64,000 nucleotides of DNA from JAHBVL01 sp963712055 (GCA_963712055.1 CAVQGN010000001.1:310001-374000), one strand, 5' to 3'. Counted from the first letter of the stretch, positions 37,400-46,532 are shown. Notes: generated from the letters alone by a model not told the origin. Program-made: numbers and translations.

Positions 37400-38260
37400 G
37401 CACCGATGGGGCGTGTGTCGATGACAGCACCCTGTGTACCGATGAAGGTGAGTGTGGGGTCTGGCGGTGTGTGCACGGCTGGAGTCTGCTCGTACAACGA
37501 TGACGACACGCAGTGCACGCTGGGCGAATGCGATGTCTGTGAGAACAAGCAGTGCGTCGATGACAGCACCCTGTGTACCGATGAAGGCGAGTGTGGGCGT
37601 TGGCGTTTGCACGGCTGGAGTCTGCTCGTACAACGATGACGACACGCAGTGCACGCTAGGCGAAGTGCGATGTGTGCGATCGGACACGTGAAGCAGTGCG
37701 TCGATGACAGCACCCTGTGTACCGATGAAGGCGAGTGTGGGTTGGCGTTTGCACGGCTGGAGACCGATGAAGGCGAGTGTGGGAGTGCGTTTTGGAGTGC
37801 TCGCCGTTCGACACGCTGCACGGCGAATGCGATGTCTGCGAGAACAAGCAGTGCGTCGATGACAGCACCCTGTGTACCGATGAAGGCGAGTGTGGGGTTG
37901 GCGATTGCACGGCTGGAGTCTGCTCGTACAACGATGACGACACGCAGTGCACGCTAGGCGAATGCGATGTCTGCGAGAACAAGCAGTGCGTCGATGACAG
38001 CACCCTGTGTACCGATGAAGGCGAGTGTGGGGTTGGCGTTTGCACGGCTGGAGTCTGCTCGTACAACGATGACGACACGCAGTGCACGCTGGGCGAATGC
38101 GATGTCTGCGAGAACAAGCAGTGCGTCGATGACAGCACCCTGTGTACCGATGAAGGCGAGTGTGGGGTTGGCGTTTGCACGGCTGGAGTCTGCTCGTACA
38201 ACGATGACGACACGCAGTGCACGCTGGGCGACATGCGATGTCTGTGAGAACAAGCAGTGC
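37400..38260 (+). repeat. 135-bp tandem coding repeat array
   Basis: A 45-residue unit (GECDVCENKQCVDDSTLC, then TDEGECGVGVCTAGVCSY, then NDDDTQCTL) is repeated. Two full copies start 135 bases apart (37961 and 38096) with almost no differences. Earlier copies (37400-37950) are shortened or broken by indels, including one partial copy at 37650-37800. The two intact copies are in one frame, the others in different frames. Confidence 0.88.
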
Positions 38261-39367
38261 GTCGATGAAAACTCGAACTGCTCTGACGGCAATGTCTGCA
38301 CGCAGGACATCTGCATCAGCGGCGTGTGCAGTGGGCGAATCCTACAGTCACGGATTGCCGCGTAGGTACTGGTGACGAATAAAACGCTGTGCGCATCCGA
38401 CGAAACGCTCGCAACCAGGGAACAGGGTTGTGTGAATCCGCCAGTGACTCGTGCTCCGAAGAAGGAGAGTCGTGCACGGTGGTGGAGAGGACAGGTGTCC
38501 AAGGAACCTGCTGTGTAGGATTCGTCTGCAACGGATCGACATGTGAGATTCCATGCGGACAACCAGGAGCTCCAGGCACGTGCATTTGCGTGGTCAGCGG
38601 ACAGGGCGGTTCAAACGTTTGTCCGTCAGCCGAACCTTGCTGCAAACAGACCGGCGACAGTCCAGCCAGATGTGGGCAAGAGCAAGGAAACTGCATTTGT
38701 GCGACTCAGTTGGACAACGATCCGATTTGTGTTGCGCTCTTCGGTACAGGTGGTGGAGCGAAACCTAATTGCTGTCCAGGGAACAGCCCGACAGGGTTTG
38801 TTTGCGAAAATCAGGCGTGCACGGCTGGATTTGCTGAAGAATGCGCTCCGCTCACCTGCGCGAATCTTGGAGCAACCTGCGGCACGTTCGATGACGGCTG
38901 CGGTGGCACCGTCGAATTGCGGCGAGTGCTGCACCCCGCGCGATTACTGCCTCGACGGCGAATGCGGTCTGATCGATGACGGCTGCGGCGGTACGATCGA
39001 CTGCGGTGCCTGTTGCACCCCGACGACCTGCGAGCAGGTCGGTTGTGGCAACTACGCCAATGACTGTGTCAATGGCGACGTCTACTGTGGCGACTGCTGC
39101 ACGCCAGCAACCTGCGAATCGCTCGGGATCGGCTGCGGAACGGCCAATGATGGCTGTGGTGGAACGCTCGAGTGCGGCACCTGCGCTGAAGGGCAGGAAT
39201 GTGTCGACGGAGCCTGCTTCACTCCGGTGGTCGAGGAGGCTGTTGTCTGCCTCGCCCAGGGCGAAGCGTGTGATACCGACGAGCAATGCTGCAGCGCCAA
39301 GTGCGGCAGTGGTCGCCGCGCAAGCTCTGGCACAAAGAAATGCCAATAGCAGCGATCGGCTGATTGC

Positions 39368-39400
39368 GAAGACCCGGGTCACGATTGGCCCGGGTCTTTC
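39368..39400 (+). terminator. Terminator after the cysteine-rich gene
   Basis: GAAGACCCGGG (39368-39378) pairs with CCCGGGTCTTTC (39389-39400) around a ten-base loop, giving a perfect stem of at least nine base pairs ending in TTTC. It lies 20 bases after the last stop of the cysteine-rich gene, which supports that gene having been one transcription unit. Confidence 0.75.
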
Positions 39401-39531
39401 GCTCACTTCGAGTGCTGACGCCTCGTGCCCTGGGCTGCTCTCAGGAGCTGCCGACGGCTCTTGTGAATTGATCAAACTGCACACGCTGAATCTCGACTTT
39501 GGCGTTCGCAGAGGTAGGAAAGAAAGCGACA

Positions 39532-40704
39532 ATGAACACGAGAACGAAGACTCTCCTTCTTATAGTATTTGGCTTGTCTTTCGCTCTTTCGCTCGTCGCG
39601 CAGCCTATGTCGACGACAGCGCAGGACAACGGTTCACCGGTGGCGGTGACTGCAACGGCAAGCTCCGAACCGGGATTATCCGAAGAGCAGATCGTCGCTC
39701 CATCGGCGTTGGTTACTCCAACCCCTGGCGGCAATGAGATTCCAGAACAGGCAAATGACGCTTGCGCCGTTTACGGACTTTCTGGCTTCAAGGTCGAGGA
39801 CGAAGATGTTGCCGATGGAACCTACGGAAACGGGACCTTCACCGTCACGCTCGACGTCATCAGCGAAACGGTCTTTGATTTCTCTGCTGCATCTCCGCCG
39901 GCGCAGGTCGTCATTGTCAAGGGCGGATCGGGCGATGGATCGAGGAACATCTACAACTACATTGGTCTTGGCGGCGTTGCTGCTGACTCGGGTCTGACAA
40001 CGGCCAACGGGGCAGGCCTGAGCCATATCATCTTCTGCTACAACACTGGATCGCCGACAAACACGCCAACCAACACACCCACGTCGACCGTCACGAACAC
40101 GCCGACCAATACACCCACGTCGACGGCCACGAACACCCCGACCAATACCCCGACGAACACAGCCACCGCGACCGTCACGAACACGCCAACCAATACACCC
40201 ACGGCGACCGTCACAAACACGCCGTCAAACACACCGACCAGTACACCTACCTCGACCGTGACGAACACCCCGACGAACACACCGACCGCGACCGTCACGA
40301 ATACGCCAACGAATACCGCAACGGCAACAGTGACGAACACCCCGACCAATACCCCAACGAACACAGCCACCGCGACCGTCACAAACACCCCGACGAACAC
40401 CGCAACGGCAACGGTGACGAACACGCCAACGAACACAGCGACAGCGACCAGCACGTTTACGCCGACGCCGACGTCTACGCCCACTGAAACGCCGACGCAG
40501 ACTCCGACGGGAACGTTGACTGCGACCCCGACACATTCGCCGAGTCATACGCCCTATCCCTCGCCATCCCCAACCAAACCAATCAGCGAGCTGCCAACCA
40601 CCGGCACCGGAGATTCGGGCAGCGGCCTCGCTTATGTTCTCCTCGGATTCGCGTTGATGGTGACAGTGATCGGCGGCGGAATGATCATTCGAAGGGCCGA
40701 TTAG
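39532..40704 (+). CDS. LPXTG-anchored surface protein with Thr-Pro stalk
   Basis: A 390-residue precursor. Residues 1-33 are a signal peptide (MNTRTKTLLLIVFGLSFALS...). A globular domain follows (about 60-175; ACAVYGLSGFKVEDEDVADG to GLSHIIFCYN), similar to a domain found in other bacterial surface proteins. Next is a low-complexity stalk of TNTPT-type repeats (about 177-335). It ends with LPTTG (40591-40605), a hydrophobic helix and RRAD, the layout of a sortase sorting signal, so it is probably linked covalently to the cell wall. I start at ATG 39532 rather than 39499 because the signal peptide starts there. No sortase gene is in the window. Confidence 0.85.
   Translation: MNTRTKTLLLIVFGLSFALSLVAQPMSTTAQDNGSPVAVTATASSEPGLSEEQIVAPSALVTPTPGGNEIPEQANDACAVYGLSGFKVEDEDVADGTYGNGTFTVTLDVISETVFDFSAASPPAQVVIVKGGSGDGSRNIYNYIGLGGVAADSGLTTANGAGLSHIIFCYNTGSPTNTPTNTPTSTVTNTPTNTPTSTATNTPTNTPTNTATATVTNTPTNTPTATVTNTPSNTPTSTPTSTVTNTPTNTPTATVTNTPTNTATATVTNTPTNTPTNTATATVTNTPTNTATATVTNTPTNTATATSTFTPTPTSTPTETPTQTPTGTLTATPTHSPSHTPYPSPSPTKPISELPTTGTGDSGSGLAYVLLGFALMVTVIGGGMIIRRAD
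40054..40545 (+). repeat. Thr-Pro-Asn low-complexity coding repeat
   Basis: About 490 bases of degenerate 12- to 30-base units encoding TNTPTNTPTSTV-like peptides. Synonymous variation (ACG/ACC/ACA) between units keeps the peptide while varying the DNA, as expected under protein-level selection. It forms the extended stalk of the LPTTG protein. Confidence 0.9.
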
Positions 40705-40796
40705 GAAGCGCTTGACCGCTTGGCCAACGATCTGATTCACCGAACTGTCGTAGCCTGGCGCCACGTATAGTTGGAAGAGAAGTCTCGGAAAGCACG

Positions 40797-40820
40797 GCGA
40801 GGTCGTCACGACGACCTCGC
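40797..40820 (+). terminator. Possible hairpin terminator after the LPTTG gene
   Basis: GCGAGGTCGT and ACGACCTCGC form a perfect ten-base-pair stem with loop CACG, about 90 bases after the LPTTG gene. No U tract follows (TGTTGG), so it may be a transcript-end stabiliser or a protein-binding site rather than an intrinsic terminator. Confidence 0.45.
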
Positions 40821-40893
40821 TGTTGGCCGGGCCAGCGTGTTTGTCCTTTCTTAGGCGGGTCACCGGTGGCTGCAGTACCTCAATCGAAACTCG

Positions 40894-41617
40894 ATGCAGA
40901 TTCCCGGAATCACCTCAAGATACTGCGTAGCCCATACTCTTTCCCGCTATGCTGACTCACGTCGTATCGCTAAGCAGAACTGGCGGGAAGATCTGAACCA
41001 CGCGAACTCGTCGGAATATGAACGCACCAAACGCCTTCTCGATCTCCTGCTGGGGTCGGTCGGGTTCGGCGTCGCGATCGCTGGCCGGCTTCGCGCTGGT
41101 CCCGCTGATCCGCTTCCGATCCCCCGGCGCACCCGCCATCTACCGCCAGACCCGGATCGGCCAGCACGGCAAACCCTTCACCCTCTACAAGTTCCGCACC
41201 ATGGATGCCGACGCCGAAGCGAGGCGAGCGGACGTCCTCCCGCTGAACGAGGTCGACGGTCCGGTCTTCAAGATGGACCACGATCCCCGCGGGGTCGACC
41301 GTCTCCGCTGGCTGCGGAAATACAGTCTCGACGAACTGCCGCAGTTCTGGAACGTCGTCAAGGGGGATATGTCGATCGTCGGACCGCGTCCGCCGTTGCC
41401 GGAAGAGGTCGCGCAGTATACCGACTACCAGCGGCAGCGATTGGCCGTCAAACCGGGGCTGACCTGCACCTGGCAGGTCGAGGGTCGGTCCGAGATCCCG
41501 TTCGACGAATGGGTCGAGCTCGATCTCGAGTACATCCGCACCCGCAGCACGCTCGGCGACCTCAAGCTGATCGCGCGGACCATCCCGGCGGTGATTTCAG
41601 CGCGGGGAGCGAGGTAG
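40894..41617 (+). pseudogene. Undecaprenyl-phosphate-type sugar transferase, frameshifted
   Basis: The WcaJ/PglC-type monotopic phosphoglycosyl transferase domain is clear in frame 2: IYRQTRIGQHGKPFTLYKFRTMD, DELPQFWNVVKGDMSIVGPRPPLPEEV and VKPGLTCTWQVEGR. The first part of the domain, YERTKRLLDLLLGSVGFGVAIA, lies in frame 1 and must join GFALVPLIRFRSPGAPA in frame 2 near 41080-41090, so one base appears gained or two lost. A frame-2 ATG at 41018 would give a 199-residue product lacking the normal membrane helix. The family transfers a sugar phosphate to undecaprenyl phosphate to begin glycan synthesis. The true start is uncertain. It is convergent with the glycan operon it could serve. Confidence 0.72.
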
Positions 41618-41626
41618 GGTGCTGGT

Positions 41627-42817
41627 TCAGCTCATGACGTCGTCGAGGAGTTTCGTCAGCACCTTGCGGGAATCGAAGTATTCCTCGGCGATCTCGCGGG
41701 CGGCCTTGCAGTGGCGCTCATAGTCCGATTCGACCGCTTCGATCGCCGCGACCGCTTCGTCGAGGGTCGAGAACGAGAAAAGCCCCTCGCCGGTGGGGAT
41801 GTGGTCGGAGAAGCCGGTTTCCTGGGTGATGACTGGACGACCGGCTGCGAGGTAGCAAGCCGATCGGCAACTGAACCATCCCGTTCGCATCGCGACGTAG
41901 ATGTTCTTTGCGACGGAGATCTCTCCCCGTGAGTCGGCGATCCACCTGCGATACGAATCGGGTGTTAGCGAAACCTTGGGAGCGCTTTCGATGTGCCATC
42001 CAGCTTGCGTGAGACGGTCACGGGGAGGATCGATACCCCCAATCGCAATTTGCAGAGGGAGATCAATGCGGTTTGGCAACGATTCGATAAGCGGAAACTC
42101 CATATCCTTGCTTCCAAACTCTCTGCCATTGACGATCACCGGACCTTTGAAAGCGTTCCAGGTCATTACCGTCGACCATGGGCCATCGGATTCCGGTTTG
42201 CCGTCAAAGCGCCACGAATCGAGATCGATTGGCATCCGGGTTGTGATCCAGCTCAGACCCGTCTCGGGTATTTCGCAGTCGGGTTCAGCGATGTTTTCAG
42301 CGTAGGTGCAAAACGTATTGTGCGCGTACGCTGCTTCGCACCAGCGCTCGACGTTCTCCGACCAGGCGAATCGCTCGGTTAGGACTGCTTGGTTGTATCC
42401 GGGATCGGTGTCCAGAAAAACGGTCCGGCAGCTGGATGGCAAGTCGTCGGGACAGATGTTGGCGCCGCTCACATTGAGAAAAAGGTCGGCCGACTTGATG
42501 ACTGCGGCTGCCGCAGAGGCCGACATTCCGTGTGAGAACTCGTGCAGATGGCGGTAGTGCCACTTGTCGGCAAGGTGCGGTGCATGATTTCGAAAGAACG
42601 CATCGAGAAACGCAACCGAATAGTCTGGCGATTCCGTAATTGAGTTCGCGGCCGGGTCGTATGGCCATGACCACGTGTCCTCGAAGTAGTAAGCATCATG
42701 GCCCAAGGCGGAGAACCCGAGAACGTATTGGAGATAGTCCCAGGCCACCCCGCCAACGGGGTACTGACCGACAAGGCCAGTGACGATGATGCGAAGTCGA
42801 TCTCCGGACGGATTCAT
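41627..42817 (-). CDS. Glycosyltransferase-like protein (CgeB-like C-terminus)
   Basis: A 396-residue cytoplasmic protein with a GT-B flavour. The start is RLRIIVTGLVGQYPVGGVAW, and the C-terminal half reads NIYVAMRTGWFSCRSACYLAAGRPVITQETGFSDHIPTGEG followed by LDEAVAAIEAVESDYERH, as in CgeB/GT4-like transferases where the retained nucleotide-sugar site lies. Donor and acceptor are unknown. It is the last gene of the minus-strand glycan operon, overlapping the pyruvyl transferase gene by four bases. Confidence 0.7.
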   Translation of the reverse strand: MNPSGDRLRIIVTGLVGQYPVGGVAWDYLQYVLGFSALGHDAYYFEDTWSWPYDPAANSITESPDYSVAFLDAFFRNHAPHLADKWHYRHLHEFSHGMSASAAAAVIKSADLFLNVSGANICPDDLPSSCRTVFLDTDPGYNQAVLTERFAWSENVERWCEAAYAHNTFCTYAENIAEPDCEIPETGLSWITTRMPIDLDSWRFDGKPESDGPWSTVMTWNAFKGPVIVNGREFGSKDMEFPLIESLPNRIDLPLQIAIGGIDPPRDRLTQAGWHIESAPKVSLTPDSYRRWIADSRGEISVAKNIYVAMRTGWFSCRSACYLAAGRPVITQETGFSDHIPTGEGLFSFSTLDEAVAAIEAVESDYERHCKAAREIAEEYFDSRKVLTKLLDDVMS

Positions 42818-43740
42818 GAAACCTGGCTACTAGACTGAGCGTTAATCCTACTAGTGATCTTAGTAGCGACCTGTGAGAGCCGATCGTATATTCGGTTCAG
42901 ACTGAATGCCGTGTCTGTTGATGCAGCGTTCATGAGACGAGCGTGCAAGTCCGAGAGGTCGGCCACTTCAGTAACCTGGTCTGCTCGACCAACCTGTTCC
43001 ATAAACCCCTCGATCTTCCAGTCTCCCGACACAGCCAGAACGTGCTTTCTCATTCCGACTCCGATAACACAACCGTGCAGGGCAGAACTCAAGACAACAT
43101 CCGAACGACGATACTTTTCGAGCTCTGACGCCATATGGTCGAAGCGCCCCGGTTCGATTCGGTTGTTCGTTTGGCGGAAAGGTCTTCCGGTTTGATCGGC
43201 GAATGCCTGCCCTACTTCAAGCATCCGATTGTAGGCTGCCTCTCCAGCAGTGGTGTAGTTGTCCACCATCAGCAACCCAAACGCTGGTTCGGTCGGAGCT
43301 TCAATCGTGATCAACGAGGGGCACGGACACGGGGGCGGAAGATCTGGCAGCCCTAGGAGGTTATTAGACAGAGAGTCTCGAAGGACGGTAACCTCGCTCA
43401 ATGAGACAATTCTTTGCAAGAGCGAGATGTCAGGGAGTGTTGCTTCCATCTTGAGGTCGCAGAAACCGACACCCCAGATTGCGAATCGGAGGCCCTCGGT
43501 CGCGAGGAGTTCAAAGCGACGCCAGAAGGGCTCGAAATAGTCCATGAACAACCCGCCGCCGCCGATCACGACGAAATCGTCTTCAGTTGCTCCAGTCAAG
43601 ACTTGGATGGTGTCGTCAATGAACGGTTCATCGCACAGCAGCTCGACCACCTGAATGGGTGCGAGCAGCTTCTGAATCCCGATTGCTGAAAGCCAGTCGC
43701 CGATGTTCGAACGGTTTGCGAAAACATGGTAGACCGTCAT
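42814..43740 (-). CDS. Polysaccharide pyruvyl transferase family protein
   Basis: A 308-residue protein with the family's opening YHVFANRSNIGDWLSAIGI, the glycine-rich FVVIGGGGLFMDYFEPFW segment, and the C-terminal SALHGCVIGVGMRKHVLAVSG region. CsaB, WcaK and similar enzymes add pyruvate ketals from PEP to sugars, adding negative charge to envelope polymers. Weaker members may transfer other groups. It overlaps both neighbours by four bases, so translation is coupled along the operon. Confidence 0.8.
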   Translation of the reverse strand: MTVYHVFANRSNIGDWLSAIGIQKLLAPIQVVELLCDEPFIDDTIQVLTGATEDDFVVIGGGGLFMDYFEPFWRRFELLATEGLRFAIWGVGFCDLKMEATLPDISLLQRIVSLSEVTVLRDSLSNNLLGLPDLPPPCPCPSLITIEAPTEPAFGLLMVDNYTTAGEAAYNRMLEVGQAFADQTGRPFRQTNNRIEPGRFDHMASELEKYRRSDVVLSSALHGCVIGVGMRKHVLAVSGDWKIEGFMEQVGRADQVTEVADLSDLHARLMNAASTDTAFSLNRIYDRLSQVATKITSRINAQSSSQVS

Positions 43741-44372
43741 ATCAGCATCTGGAACACTTCTGCATAAGGGCCGCCCGGCCAGCTATGCATCTCTCCGCGG
43801 TACCGGTTCAGCCCCCTGATCGAATCATCAAATTTCACGTATTTGCACTGTGACTCATGCTTGCGAATAGCCGCGATCTTGCTCTCGATGTGCTCAGAAA
43901 TGTCGACGATGACATCCATCCGTTTCATGGGGGTCCACACCTCGTAGAGCCGAACGGGTGGGTCATCCCTCGAAGAAGGTCGCAGTTCGCCCATCGCCCT
44001 CTTCAGCATTCGAAACGTAGCGCGATGATCTGGATGCTGCTCTTGCGAGTGGGGGGCGTAGATCAATAGCGGCTGTACCTCCTGGAGCGTTGAAGCGAGC
44101 CTGGAAACGAAAGATTGACTACTTCTGACTCTACCGTCAGGAAGCCGCCAGAACTCAACGCTGGTAATTCCCAGGACTGCGGCGGCCGCTCGGGCCTCGT
44201 TTTCGCGAAGTCTCGCGGTTTCAGTTGGTGGCAGACCGTGTCCACCGCCTTCCCCAGATGTCAAATAGATCACACTCACCTGATCACCTTGGACGGCGTG
44301 GTTGAGAATCGCTCCGCCACATCCAATCGCGTCGTCATCAGGATGGGGACTCAGTACAAGAATTCCGCCCAT
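43737..44372 (-). CDS. PIG-L/LmbE-type N-deacetylase (glycan operon)
   Basis: A 211-residue zinc deacetylase. SPHPDDDAIGCGG carries the HPDDD motif and EQHPDHRATFRML the distal histidine. Placed between an acyltransferase and a pyruvyl transferase, it probably deacetylates an N-acetyl sugar during glycan assembly, freeing an amine. It is distinct from the PIG-L at 31.8 kb (low identity by eye). Confidence 0.87.
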   Translation of the reverse strand: MGGILVLSPHPDDDAIGCGGAILNHAVQGDQVSVIYLTSGEGGGHGLPPTETARLRENEARAAAAVLGITSVEFWRLPDGRVRSSQSFVSRLASTLQEVQPLLIYAPHSQEQHPDHRATFRMLKRAMGELRPSSRDDPPVRLYEVWTPMKRMDVIVDISEHIESKIAAIRKHESQCKYVKFDDSIRGLNRYRGEMHSWPGGPYAEVFQMLI

Positions 44373-44374
44373 GG

Positions 44375-45367
44375 TCAGGATTCCTGCGTTGGCATTGAAC
44401 GTCCACCGGCCAACTCAGGCGGATAGACACCCCATGTTCGGACGATCGTCTGGGAGTCCGCGAATCGCCGCTTGTATGGTTCATCGCCAATACCGAAATC
44501 GAAGACGTCCGCGCCTTCTTCGATTGCTTGGAGCAAGACGTGCCGTAACAGGACTTCACCGGGTCCGCACTGAGCAAATCGCAAATCGTATGTTGGGAGA
44601 TACCAGAGCGTCGTCCCATTCGAGTGGAATCCGAAATGGAAAGCAACCGGTTCCTCGTCCAGGAGCAACGCGGTGAATCTCAGACATCCGCTCTCATGGA
44701 GCCTTCTGGTCACGTCCTCGAGGAACCTACGATGCTCAGGACGATTGAATCGGCTCGGGGTGGGCGTCGCCCGCCATCGATCCTGATGCTGTTCGAACAA
44801 CCTGCTGAGAAACGGCAGGATGATACTTGCATCGGATGTGTGCAGTGCGTCCAACCTCCCGAGTTTCTTCAGTTTCGCCTCATGCCTGCGCAGACTCGAC
44901 TTATTGGCGGCACGGATGGCATGGTCACGATTGCCAAGGAGCTGCAACTTCGGAGCGGCCAACCAATCTTCCTCCACCGCTAGCAGTCCGAGTCTCTGGG
45001 AGGCCTGCGCGATTGCGCCGCTCGTCGGCGAGCTGTCCGGAACAAGATGAAAGCGAAATCCGAGCGTATCAGGATAACGTCTGAACACCTCAGATAACAG
45101 CAATCCGACCTCGTCTTCCGTTGCGCCAGAAGGCTGGACATCCAGGTAGTCCGAAACACCCGTTCCTGGCAAGAATCCCATCTGTCCGTCGATCACGACA
45201 TCGATCGACTGATGCCGGTGAGGCCTGTCGAAACTGGCTCGGCTACCGCCAGCCAAATGACGCCACCACGGTTCTAGCCATTCAGGCCGTTGAAACAAGT
45301 CAAATCGGGAGTTGGCTTGCCCAGGTTCTGTTGAAATCTCGGTCGGTAAACTGAACATACTATTCAT
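44375..45367 (-). CDS. GNAT/FemAB-like acyltransferase (BcsL/CelD family)
   Basis: A 330-residue protein with the double-GNAT layout of acetyltransferase_6 proteins: FQRPEWLEPWWRHLAGG at the start and ALLLDEEPVAFHFGFHSNGTTLWYLPTYDLRFAQCGPGEVLLRH late, ending DFGIGDEPYKRRF. Such enzymes acylate or aminoacylate sugars or peptides during envelope synthesis. I start at an ATG whose bases overlap the upstream PP-loop stop (ATGAATAG, 45360-45367), a coupling arrangement; an earlier ATG at 45394 is less likely. Next to a deacetylase, it may re-acylate the amine exposed there. Confidence 0.78.
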   Translation of the reverse strand: MNSMFSLPTEISTEPGQANSRFDLFQRPEWLEPWWRHLAGGSRASFDRPHRHQSIDVVIDGQMGFLPGTGVSDYLDVQPSGATEDEVGLLLSEVFRRYPDTLGFRFHLVPDSSPTSGAIAQASQRLGLLAVEEDWLAAPKLQLLGNRDHAIRAANKSSLRRHEAKLKKLGRLDALHTSDASIILPFLSRLFEQHQDRWRATPTPSRFNRPEHRRFLEDVTRRLHESGCLRFTALLLDEEPVAFHFGFHSNGTTLWYLPTYDLRFAQCGPGEVLLRHVLLQAIEEGADVFDFGIGDEPYKRRFADSQTIVRTWGVYPPELAGGRSMPTQES

Positions 45368-46532
45368 CGACAGGAACGCCAGCCGCAACCGCAATTAACG
45401 AGTCTCGATTTCGGTTGATGTTTTCCAAGAGGGCCTGCAGAAGTTCGGGATGCTTCCCGGACTTGCTTAGCTCGGTGATATCCTCATAGAACCATCGTTT
45501 GGAGAGAGGAATTGGCATTGGCTTCAACGGCATTGCACGGACAGCGTCGGTGTCGATCGCGTCTGGAAACTCATCGGAAACTTCAAGGAGTCCAACGATT
45601 TGCAGATCAATCATCGTGCGCAGACACTTTGCGCAAAGACCGCAGTTATACACCGGACTGTCAGTTTCGATCGTGCATACCCGCAGCTGTCTGACGAGAT
45701 CCGGGAAGCTCGTCAGAAACCTTGCCTTCCCGAGTCGCTCAGTTTCCGAGCCGTCATGGATGAAACGAAGTCGACCGGTGGACCAAAGCGGATCGAGAAA
45801 GGTTGAGGATCCGAGCAGCATCTGCTGATCGTAAGCAGCGGACGAAGCAATGTTGAGAGTCCTGAGAAGAGAAGCGAGGGGAAGACCCATCGCCGCCAAG
45901 GCTGCTCCATGGTACACATTGAGCCAGTCGACAACTCGGTCGCTCAGTTCTCGCAAGTTGGTCCTCACGACGACATGGTCGAGACCATGGCGCTTGGCGA
46001 CTTGCTCGGTGGCGTCGATCATCGGCTGTGCCCGGGCTTCTTCCCAGGCAAGAACGTCGAATCCGATTACAGTCAGGAGATGTGTAAACCTGCCAGCTCT
46101 CGGTGGCAGTCCGCTCAGGTTTTTGGCTAGACTGTAGGATGAATCGAGTCCCCCTGAGAAAAACAGTCCCCGACCCGCCCGCGCTGATGGGAGATCTACT
46201 CTCTCCGATCTCGTCGCTACCTCAATCCGCTGCAACTGCCGATCACAAGCAAGGAGTATGCTTTGGAGGTCCCAGCAGTTGTCGAGAAGCTTTCCGGAGA
46301 CGGTTGCGTCGATTTCGAGCGCTTCTCCTAGACGCATAGCAATTGGGAGCATGGCGGCGAATAGGAAATCACCGTTCGAGGGGTCAAGATGATCTCCTAT
46401 TGCCTTCGGATAGTGGACCTCAAGGGAGAATGGCGCCTCGCCCCATACCCAGTCAGCGTCAAAGGAGATGCTACTCTTGAGCATCCAGCCATTTGTCGTT
46501 TGTTCCAAAGTAGGATAATTCGCAAACATCAA
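45360..46532 (-). CDS. QueC-like PP-loop ATPase of unknown substrate
   Basis: A 390-residue protein. Residues 1-120 form an unrecognised N-terminal domain. The ATP-pyrophosphatase loop is FFSGGLDSSYSL (SGGLDSS at 126-132). Near the C-terminus, C286, C297, C300 and C303 (VCTIETDSPVYNCGLCAKCL) reproduce the spaced four-cysteine zinc site of QueC (7-cyano-7-deazaguanine synthase). PP-loop enzymes adenylate a carboxylate or carbonyl before attack by ammonia or sulfur; WbpG/PseA-type relatives amidate sugars. The operon context points to an acid or amide group on a glycan, but the substrate is not known. Overlaps GT4 and acyltransferase genes. Confidence 0.75.
   Translation of the reverse strand: MMFANYPTLEQTTNGWMLKSSISFDADWVWGEAPFSLEVHYPKAIGDHLDPSNGDFLFAAMLPIAMRLGEALEIDATVSGKLLDNCWDLQSILLACDRQLQRIEVATRSERVDLPSARAGRGLFFSGGLDSSYSLAKNLSGLPPRAGRFTHLLTVIGFDVLAWEEARAQPMIDATEQVAKRHGLDHVVVRTNLRELSDRVVDWLNVYHGAALAAMGLPLASLLRTLNIASSAAYDQQMLLGSSTFLDPLWSTGRLRFIHDGSETERLGKARFLTSFPDLVRQLRVCTIETDSPVYNCGLCAKCLRTMIDLQIVGLLEVSDEFPDAIDTDAVRAMPLKPMPIPLSKRWFYEDITELSKSGKHPELLQALLENINRNRDSLIAVAAGVPVDE

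Larger units (their letters stand above)
33919..39349 (+). pseudogene. Giant Tat-type cysteine-rich repeat protein, broken by many frameshifts
   Basis: One gene of about 5.4 kb appears to be spread over all three forward frames. Frame 1 starts MDGKRFDRYTKLLATG, frame 2 continues SRRSVIKGLLG, frame 3 LGGAAAVSTVVGDDADARR, and frame 1 resumes at CPVGEEQCGNNRCCPTG. Together these form a twin-arginine leader followed by dense Cys motifs. Later frame changes are near 34378, 34915, 36704, 36817, 37327, 37455, 37590, 37660, 37800, 38231, 38340 and 38918. The last part (frame 2) ends SGRRASSGTKKCQ at 39349, followed by a terminator. Repeats of the CCPDGCVDTDTDENNCGAC type resemble Stig1-like domains; most cysteines probably pair in disulfides outside the cell. 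The ATG is preceded by GGAAGGCTTGAGG; a GTG at 33859 is the alternative start. Either real gene decay or local sequence error explains the frames; I cannot tell which. Confidence 0.75.

Noticed and set aside
40054..40545. Regular repeats resembling a CRISPR array
   Set aside because: No fixed repeat plus unique spacers; the units are codon-synonymous variants encoding a Thr-Pro stalk within one open frame.
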